Assembly (NCBI RefSeq): GCF_900113955.1 | Contig: NZ_FORH01000002.1 | Span: forward strand, 372,001 to 436,000 | Source: Celeribacter neptunius | GTDB lineage: Bacteria; Pseudomonadota; Alphaproteobacteria; Rhodobacterales; Rhodobacteraceae | Length of the DNA: 64,000 nt | Direction: 5' to 3' | Notes under the pieces: model-generated | Told to the model about the DNA's origin: nothing | Database searches by the model: none | The model's input: only the letters and a program-made list of their open reading frames with translations | In this document: one piece after another, positions 61,677 to 64,000 of the stretch | How positions within the stretch are numbered: position 1 is the stretch's first letter | How the letters are laid out: every line of letters starts with the position of its first letter | Made by a program: the position numbers and the translations under genes

Positions 61677-64000
61677 ATGAAACCGAATTTCGCCCTGAAC
61701 CTGAGCCATGACGGGATCACGCTTTTGCATCGCGCCTCTGCGGGATGGCATGTCATGGGCGAAGTGGCTTTGGACGCGCCCGATATGAGCGACGCGCTGG
61801 CACAGCTCAGAGAGCGCGCCACCTCGGTCTCGACCGCCGGGCTGGCCACGAAACTGGTCATTCCGAACAGCCAGATCCTCTATCGCAGCCTGCCCGATCC
61901 CGGACCGGCCGGGCGTGACGCCGCCATTCGCAGCGATCTGGAGGGGGCGACCCCCTACACGCTCGATGAGCTGATCTGGGACAGCAGCAGCGACGGCGCG
62001 ACCTTGCAGGTCGCGGTGATTGCCCGCGAAACCCTTGAGGAAGCGGAAAGTTTTGCCACGGAACACCGGTTCAACCCGGTCTCTCTCGTGGCGCTTCCGG
62101 AGGCCGGAAGCTTTACCGGCGAGCCGTTTTTCGGCCGCGCCAAGGCCGCCGACCGGCTGATCGGTGCCGGCACGAAAATCGACCCCGACACCGAGGCGCT
62201 GCAGATCCTGCCGCAACGGCCCCTGCCGCCGGAACCGGTCGCAGCGGAGCCCCCGGCGAGCCCGGAGCCGGTCCCGGTCCCCGACACGATGGAAACCGCA
62301 GCGGGGTCTCAACCGGAGACGCTCGCACCCGCCGTCGAAGAGAGCCTCGATGCGGAGACCGCAAAAGCCCCGTCCCCCGAAATCCTCGCGGATCAGCCGG
62401 CACCGACGAAGACGAAAGCGAAGTCCCCGGCAGAAACCGCAGAGACTGCGGCAGAGGTCGCCGAGGAGATCACGGAAAAGGTCTCAGAAGAGACCGGCGA
62501 GACCGCTTCCGAAACGCCGGCCGAACCGGAGATGGAGGCGGAGGACCCCGCCACGGCGCAGGCCTCCGGGTTTTCCTCCCGGCGTGCGGTCGCGACGCGC
62601 TCCGACACTGACACTGACACTGACACTGACACGGAGACCCCTTCGGAATCGCGCCTGAAAGACCGCCCTTCCCGGGTCCTTCTTTCCAACGCCTCGGCCG
62701 CCGAAGCCGCTCAGGCCCCGCAGGCGGAAGACCAGGCAGAAGACCGCGCCGAAACGCCGATCCAAACGGGTGCGGATCAGAAGACCACCTCCGATGCGGT
62801 CGAGCACCCGCATGCCGCCGTCACCGCCGGCGATGTACCGCTCCTGCCCGAGACCGAAGAGGCGCCGAAACCGAAAGCCCCGCGGCTGCGCGCAGATCCT
62901 CTGCCAGAACCGCCGCCGATGCCCACCGCACCGGTGGCCGCGAAACGCGTCGCGCAGCAGGAAGCATCGAAACTGGGGACATCGAAACCGGGGAAGGGCA
63001 GCCGCGCCCTCGGAGCGTTGAAATCTCTCTCTGCCCGCAGCGGCTCGAAACGCGACAAGCCGGCCCCCGAGACAGCCGCCGAGGCGGCGGCGCCCGCAAC
63101 AGCAAAGCCCGAAACCGCAAAAGCAGAAATCGCAAAGCCCGCCACTGCGAAACGCGCCCGGCTGCCCAGGCTGACTGCCCCTCAAATGCCTCCGGAGGCG
63201 GGACCGGCATCCGCCAAGGCGACCAGCGATCCGGTCGATCTGGCATCTGCCGCCCTGCCGACCGCAGGTGAAGAAATTCAGCCCCTCTCGGATCGTGCCG
63301 CCGGGCTCGACCGGGTGGAGAACACCCGCGACGAGGCCGAAGCCCTGACCATTTTCGGCGCCCGCCGCCGGGCCCGCGGCGGAACGGGCAAGCCGCGCTA
63401 TCTCGGGCTGGTCCTGACCGGTGGCTTGATCCTCGTGTTGCTTCTGGCCGGCCTCCTGCTCGGGCGCAGCCCCGAAACGGCACCGGAGACCAGCTCCGGC
63501 GCCGCTCCCGAAAGCGCGCAACGCGTCACGGACGCGACCGCGGCCTCCTCTGCGCCGAGCACCGAAATCGCCACCGAGATCGCAGAGGCCGAAGCCCCGA
63601 CAGAGGTGAGCACCGCCGAGGAGGCCGCGGACGACCTGGCCGAGGCCGATCTCGCCGCGGAAGAAGACATGGTTCAGGCGCAGGAAACGGGGCTGGAACC
63701 TGAGGCCGAGCCCACGCCTGAGCTCGTGGCGCAAACCGCCGTGCCGGCGCCCCCCGGCAATCTCAACGATCAGCCGGAGATCGATCGCGAGGCGCTCGAG
63801 GCGACCTATGCCGCCACCGGCATCTGGCCTCTGGCGCCGGAAAACGGCACGGGCGAGAGCGTCGAAGACGATCTCAACGCACTCTACAGCGCCTCGATCG
63901 ATCCGGTCATCGCCTCGCAGGATGCCGGCGCCCTGCCCGATCCGGCTCGCCATCTGGGCGACAGTACCCCGCGCGCCGCCCTGCCGCCGGCCCCACCGGG
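61677..64000 (+). CDS. Large Ala/Glu/Pro-rich single-pass membrane protein (3' end outside window)
   Basis: Open from ATG 61677 to the window end (at least 774 codons). Residues 1-180 look like a folded domain (MKPNFALNLSHDGITLLHRA..., LEGATPYTLDELIWD), reminiscent of the actin-like cytoplasmic domains of PilM/GspL-type proteins. Residues from about 180 to 570 are low complexity, rich in Ala, Glu, Pro, Lys and Thr, with an in-frame hexanucleotide repeat encoding (Thr-Asp)n near residue 310. A membrane helix lies at about 575-597 (LGLVLTGGLILVLLLAGLLLG), followed by another acidic region. Antisense ORFs here are shadows. Confidence 0.75.
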   Translation, partial: MKPNFALNLSHDGITLLHRASAGWHVMGEVALDAPDMSDALAQLRERATSVSTAGLATKLVIPNSQILYRSLPDPGPAGRDAAIRSDLEGATPYTLDELIWDSSSDGATLQVAVIARETLEEAESFATEHRFNPVSLVALPEAGSFTGEPFFGRAKAADRLIGAGTKIDPDTEALQILPQRPLPPEPVAAEPPASPEPVPVPDTMETAAGSQPETLAPAVEESLDAETAKAPSPEILADQPAPTKTKAKSPAETAETAAEVAEEITEKVSEETGETASETPAEPEMEAEDPATAQASGFSSRRAVATRSDTDTDTDTDTETPSESRLKDRPSRVLLSNASAAEAAQAPQAEDQAEDRAETPIQTGADQKTTSDAVEHPHAAVTAGDVPLLPETEEAPKPKAPRLRADPLPEPPPMPTAPVAAKRVAQQEASKLGTSKPGKGSRALGALKSLSARSGSKRDKPAPETAAEAAAPATAKPETAKAEIAKPATAKRARLPRLTAPQMPPEAGPASAKATSDPVDLASAALPTAGEEIQPLSDRAAGLDRVENTRDEAEALTIFGARRRARGGTGKPRYLGLVLTGGLILVLLLAGLLLGRSPETAPETSSGAAPESAQRVTDATAASSAPSTEIATEIAEAEAPTEVSTAEEAADDLAEADLAAEEDMVQAQETGLEPEAEPTPELVAQTAVPAPPGNLNDQPEIDREALEATYAATGIWPLAPENGTGESVEDDLNALYSASIDPVIASQDAGALPDPARHLGDSTPRAALPPAPP
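62604..62632. repeat. In-frame hexanucleotide repeat (GACACT)n
   Basis: Four full GACACT units and a partial fifth, encoding alternating Asp-Thr. The unit is six bases, so slippage would change length without shifting the frame. Confidence 0.9.

Overview
The window is chromosomal DNA of high GC content from an alphaproteobacterium, almost certainly a member of the Rhodobacteraceae (Rhodobacter/Roseobacter group). The evidence is the mraZ-led dcw cluster with a very long leader, the DUF1127 gene followed by an array of anti-Shine-Dalgarno stem-loops (CcsR/cuckoo RNAs), and many gene families typical of that group.

Layout. 1-5.6 kb: end of L-lactate dehydrogenase, an Ala/Pro-rich hypothetical, creatinase, a frameshifted small secreted protein, and an AraC regulator divergent from an SLC13-type anion transporter. 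5.7-17.2 kb: a dispersed intergenic repeat, then the minus-strand dcw cluster mraZ-rsmH-ftsL-ftsI-murE-murF-mraY-(M8 metallopeptidase, hypothetical)-murD. Upstream of mraZ lie about 800 bp holding a candidate UpsM-type leader sRNA, DnaA boxes and a run of TGGG half-sites that looks like a MraZ operator. 17.2-20.8 kb: USP/BCCT osmolyte transport pair and the Mrp Fe-S carrier. 21.0-21.75 kb: DUF1127 gene plus nine consecutive hairpins, most with the loop CCTCCTCCC. 22-31.4 kb: M48 lipoprotein, DUF167, nitroreductase, EI24/CysZ, Hint-domain protein, UvrD helicase, second copy of the repeat, MarR/DHA2 efflux pair. 31.6-39.3 kb: pyruvate carboxylase, BenE with an XRE-cupin regulator and three palindromes, MAPEG, and an SQR-like flavoprotein. 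39.5-42.6 kb: two identical tRNA-Gly(GCC), a membrane protein with a lipoyl-like domain, and a receiver-like protein with a WhiB-like cysteine motif. 42.8-47.7 kb: hisB-hisH-(DUF2147, opposite strand)-hisA-small membrane protein-DUF2867-small membrane protein-hisF-hisE. 48-49.6 kb: CoA-binding protein and RlmB.

49.7-59.1 kb is an integrated genomic island of about 9.3 kb, lower in GC than its flanks. It is bounded by 97-bp perfect direct repeats that each contain a whole tRNA-Tyr-like gene. It carries a tyrosine integrase at the left end, two small hypotheticals, a serine recombinase and, on the minus strand, a complete qatABCD anti-phage system (KAP ATPase, QatB, QueC-like QatC, TatD-like QatD). 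Beyond the island are a dienelactone hydrolase-family protein, a secreted hypothetical, a DxD glycosyltransferase-like protein and the start of a long Ala/Glu/Pro-rich membrane protein that runs off the window.

The most notable items are the cuckoo RNA array (four complete two-hairpin units plus one degenerate hairpin), the Qat island with both attachment sites intact, the regulatory region upstream of dcw, an in-frame amber codon in the signal peptide of the M8 peptidase, and the receiver protein with a CxxC-x5-C tail.
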